NCBI RefSeq assembly: GCF_002803155.1
Contig: NZ_NNBP01000009.1
Span: forward strand, 297,882 to 361,881
DNA: 64,000 bases
Source of the DNA: Streptomyces sp. CB02959
GTDB taxonomy: Bacteria > Actinomycetota > Actinomycetes > Streptomycetales > Streptomycetaceae
Direction: 5' to 3'
Made by a program: the position numbers and the translations under genes. Positions 62,166-64,000 of the stretch are shown piece after piece. The number at the start of each line of letters is the position of its first letter. The first letter of the stretch is position 1. The notes below the pieces were generated by a model. That model saw nothing but the letters and a program-made list of their open reading frames with translations. It did no database searches and was not told the origin of the DNA.

Positions 62166-63080
62166 ATGGCGGGCCGCCGCCGCACCCGGCAGGATGGGCC
62201 CGTGCCGAAGAACCCCCCGGAATCGATGCAGCACCACCTGCGCCGGCGTCTGAACCGCCACGCCCGCGCATGCTGGCCCCACGTGGACGCCATCACGGTC
62301 CGCTTCCGCACAGGATTCGCCTACGTGGCAGCCGAGTTGCCCGGCGAAAAGAGCCTGCCACTGTGCCGACTGCGCTTCACCGGCGTGCTGCACACCTGGG
62401 GCTACGCCCTCTACCTGGCCAGCAACGACAGCTACCGGGACAACATCCTGCCCAGCGGACTGCCCGCCGGCTCCCCGGAGGAAGCCCTCGACTGTGCAGG
62501 CGACCTCTACCTCAACGCTCTCGCGCCCGTCATCCGGGTGCCGGCAGGACTCGTCGTCCTCGTCGGCCCACCAGCCTCGGGCAAGACCAGCTTCGTTCGG
62601 GCACTGATCGCGCGCCGCCAGATCGACGCGGAAGCCGTGGTGTCCAGCGACGAGATCCGCGCGGAGCTTTTCGGCACCTCACCCGCGGAAGCGGAATCCG
62701 ACGCGGCGGACGCACGGGTTTTCGAGGAACGTGATCGCAGGATCGCCGCCAGGCTAGCCGCCGGACACAGCGCAGTCGCCGAGTCAACGAACGTCACGCC
62801 GCAGGCACGCGCACGACTCATCGGCATCGCCAGGCGCTTCAACGCCCCGGTGACCATGCTGCGATTCAACCCGGACCTCACCGACCTCCTCCAGCAGTAC
62901 ACCGAGCGAGGCCGCGCGGACCTCACCGCCACGGACGTCCGTGCCTACGCCGCCATCATGACCCGGGACGCCGGTGCCGACCAGCTCCGCTCCGAGGGCG
63001 CAACCCTCGTCCACGATGTCCCTGGACGCCGCCAAGCGACCACTCCCGCCGCAGCCGCTGCGCACTTCTCCTTCGCCTGA
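62166..63080 (+). CDS. Fusion of a Streptomyces hypothetical domain with a P-loop polynucleotide-kinase-like domain
   Basis: A 304-residue protein. Residues 1-118 resemble a short actinobacterial hypothetical protein (VPKNPPESMQHHLRRRL, TGVLHTWGYALYLASND, GSPEEALDCAGDLYL) that normally stands alone at about 130 residues. From about residue 125 a P-loop kinase domain follows: Walker A VLVGPPASGKTSFVRAL, SSDEIRAELFG and AVAESTNVTPQARARLIGIA, as in the kinase part of polynucleotide kinase-like AAA proteins. ATG 62166 is chosen from the family N-terminus; GTG 62202 is also possible. It overlaps nothing essential and is divergent from the IS630 relic. Function unknown; RNA or DNA repair or phage defence are conceivable. 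Confidence 0.65.
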   Translation: MAGRRRTRQDGPVPKNPPESMQHHLRRRLNRHARACWPHVDAITVRFRTGFAYVAAELPGEKSLPLCRLRFTGVLHTWGYALYLASNDSYRDNILPSGLPAGSPEEALDCAGDLYLNALAPVIRVPAGLVVLVGPPASGKTSFVRALIARRQIDAEAVVSSDEIRAELFGTSPAEAESDAADARVFEERDRRIAARLAAGHSAVAESTNVTPQARARLIGIARRFNAPVTMLRFNPDLTDLLQQYTERGRADLTATDVRAYAAIMTRDAGADQLRSEGATLVHDVPGRRQATTPAAAAAHFSFA

Positions 63081-63140
63081 CACAACCGGTGTGTCCAGAC
63101 CTGCCTTCCGACCCCCTCCACGAACTTCCGCGGAGCAGCA

Positions 63141-63350
63141 CTAGGCCGTTTCTGATGGCTCTTGGACGGTGTCGCGGAGCCAGATGACGATCGCTGCGAC
63201 GGTGAGGGTGCCGTTGAAGATGTAGTCGCGTTTGTCGTACCTGCTGGCCACTGCGCGGTGCTGCTTCCACTTGCTGACGCAGCGCTCGACGGCACTGCGG
63301 CGGCGGTACTGCGTCTTGTCGAAGGCCCCGCTCCACCTGGGCGCTGAAGG
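63141..63350 (-). pseudogene. C-terminal fragment of an IS5-family transposase
   Basis: On the minus strand the frame reads AFDKTQYRRRSAVERCVSKW, then ASRYDKRDYIFNGTLTVAAI, ending at a TAG (63141-63143). This is the last third of an IS5-group (IS470/IS112-type) transposase with the catalytic Glu in AVERC. The 5' two thirds are missing. GGCCGTTTCTGATG at the 3' side may be the element end. Confidence 0.6.
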
Positions 63351-63425
63351 CAGCTCGCCTCACTGCGTCAGGAATTCGGGAGGGCACGCAGGCCCATCCC
63401 GCCGACGGATCCGACTTGCCGCCCC

Positions 63426-63460
63426 TATCGATATTCGATAGATTCCCATCGCGATTCGAT
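63426..63460. promoter_or_regulatory. Operator pair upstream of the DUF2975/XRE genes
   Basis: TATCGA-TAT-TCGATA (63426-63440) is a perfect palindrome, and ATCGCGATTCGAT (63448-63460) is a second, imperfect copy about 20 bp away. The AT-rich pair just before GTG 63468 is a likely target of the XRE regulator that starts at 63965. Confidence 0.6.
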
Positions 63461-63467
63461 CTAGGGA

Positions 63468-63965
63468 GTGGCATTGGGGAAGCTGACAGTGCTGGCGCTG
63501 CGCGCCGTGATGGTGGTGCTGCAGGCCGGGGCGGTGTTCGCCCAGACGGTGATGGTGGCGATGCTGACGGGCGCCATGGAGGAGAGCGTGCTTGCGGACC
63601 GCCGCACTCCGGTCCTCGTGATCGCGGTCCTGGGCGTTGTGACGGTCCAGGTCGTCCTGGTCTGCGTGTGGCGGCTGGTGACGATGGCACAACGCGGAAC
63701 CGTGTTCTCCCACGCCGCATTCCGCTACGTCCATCTCGTGATCGGCGCGTTCGTGGCAGCCGCGCTCCTGGTGTTCGCGCTCGGAGCGGTGCTGGCGCCT
63801 GGCGAGGTCGTGCCCCCGGTGGGTGTGGCCCTGCTGGGCGGGGTTTGCCTGGCGCTCTTCGGGAACGCGCTCATCGTGTTCGTGCTGCGGTTGCTGCTCG
63901 CACAGGCCGTCGCACGCGACGTCGAAGCGTCGCAGTTGGGGGCCGAGTTGGCCGAGGTGATCTGA
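63468..63965 (+). CDS. DUF2975-family membrane protein
   Basis: A 165-residue protein with four membrane segments (about residues 8-30, 48-70, 88-112, 118-145), in line with DUF2975. These proteins are nearly always encoded beside a small XRE regulator (YozG-like), as here. Start GTG 63468 follows AGGGA; TTG 63474 is also possible. Its stop TGA shares a base with the next gene's ATG (TGATG). Function unknown. Confidence 0.83.
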   Translation: MALGKLTVLALRAVMVVLQAGAVFAQTVMVAMLTGAMEESVLADRRTPVLVIAVLGVVTVQVVLVCVWRLVTMAQRGTVFSHAAFRYVHLVIGAFVAAALLVFALGAVLAPGEVVPPVGVALLGGVCLALFGNALIVFVLRLLLAQAVARDVEASQLGAELAEVI

Positions 63966-64000
63966 TGCCGATCGTCGTCGACATCGACGTGATGCTGGCC
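63965..64000 (+). CDS. Start of an XRE-family (YozG-like) regulator, cut by window edge
   Basis: The first 12 codons read MPIVVDIDVMLA, the usual opening of the small Cro/CI-type regulator that partners DUF2975 proteins. The HTH lies beyond the window. Overlap with the preceding stop supports co-translation. Confidence 0.7.
   Translation, partial: MPIVVDIDVMLA

Noticed and set aside
1..64000. CRISPR array
   Set aside because: No set of regularly spaced repeats of 20-40 bp was seen anywhere in the window.

Overview
The window is very high in GC, with Streptomyces-style codon use (rare TTA leucine codons, GTG starts, ATGA/GTGA overlaps). It carries the regulatory, transport and precursor edge of a large type I polyketide cluster, so a streptomycete or close relative is the likely source. 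All calls come from reading the sequence and its translations; no database search was run.

Positions 1-19109 are the edge of a polyene-macrolide-type cluster. On the minus strand they hold the 5' part of a type I PKS gene, a PAS-LuxR regulator (PimM/NysRIV/AmphRIV type), three consecutive large LAL regulators (NysRI-RII-RIII arrangement) and a GDP-mannose 4,6-dehydratase of the kind that starts GDP-mycosamine synthesis. Divergent from these, on the plus strand, are two half-transporter ABC genes forming a heterodimeric exporter and a carboxylating crotonyl-CoA carboxylase/reductase, which implies an alkylmalonyl-CoA extender unit. Copies of a palindrome close to the published PimM operator lie upstream of the PKS gene, upstream of the LAL operon and, in a cluster, in the dehydratase/ABC divergent promoter. 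TTA codons in two LAL genes suggest bldA control.

Positions 19190-30230 are mixed accessory DNA: an FAD monooxygenase, an orphan shortened phage-tail-tube-like protein, a tRNA-Met (CAT), two MFS transporters, a FadR-type regulator with two palindromic operators, a cysteine desulfurase operon, an ATP-grasp protein and a MerR-methyltransferase fusion. Positions 30250-32877 hold what looks like a decayed C5N-unit cassette: a 5-aminolevulinate synthase whose PLP-binding lysine position reads Asn, and an acyl-CoA ligase with a large internal deletion.

Positions 33000-59000 carry regulators beside enzymes (AraC, LysR, MarR/GbsR, AfsR-like, PadR), an Lsr2 N-domain-only protein, a secreted M9 collagenase, a serine beta-lactamase-fold hydrolase, short-chain dehydrogenases, a secreted GH43-like protein and several broken genes. 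The last 5 kb is transposon debris (Tn554-type accessory, IS630 and IS5 remnants) around a P-loop kinase fusion, ending in a DUF2975/XRE pair cut by the window edge.

A theme runs through 20-63 kb. Many genes are relics with internal deletions, truncations or frameshifts: tail-tube-like, leuA, rhodanese regulator/MDR junction, acyl-CoA ligase, Eis-like acetyltransferase, VOC, META lipoprotein, Nudix, transposon genes. This looks like a chromosomal-arm or island region in decay, although assembly error has to be excluded.
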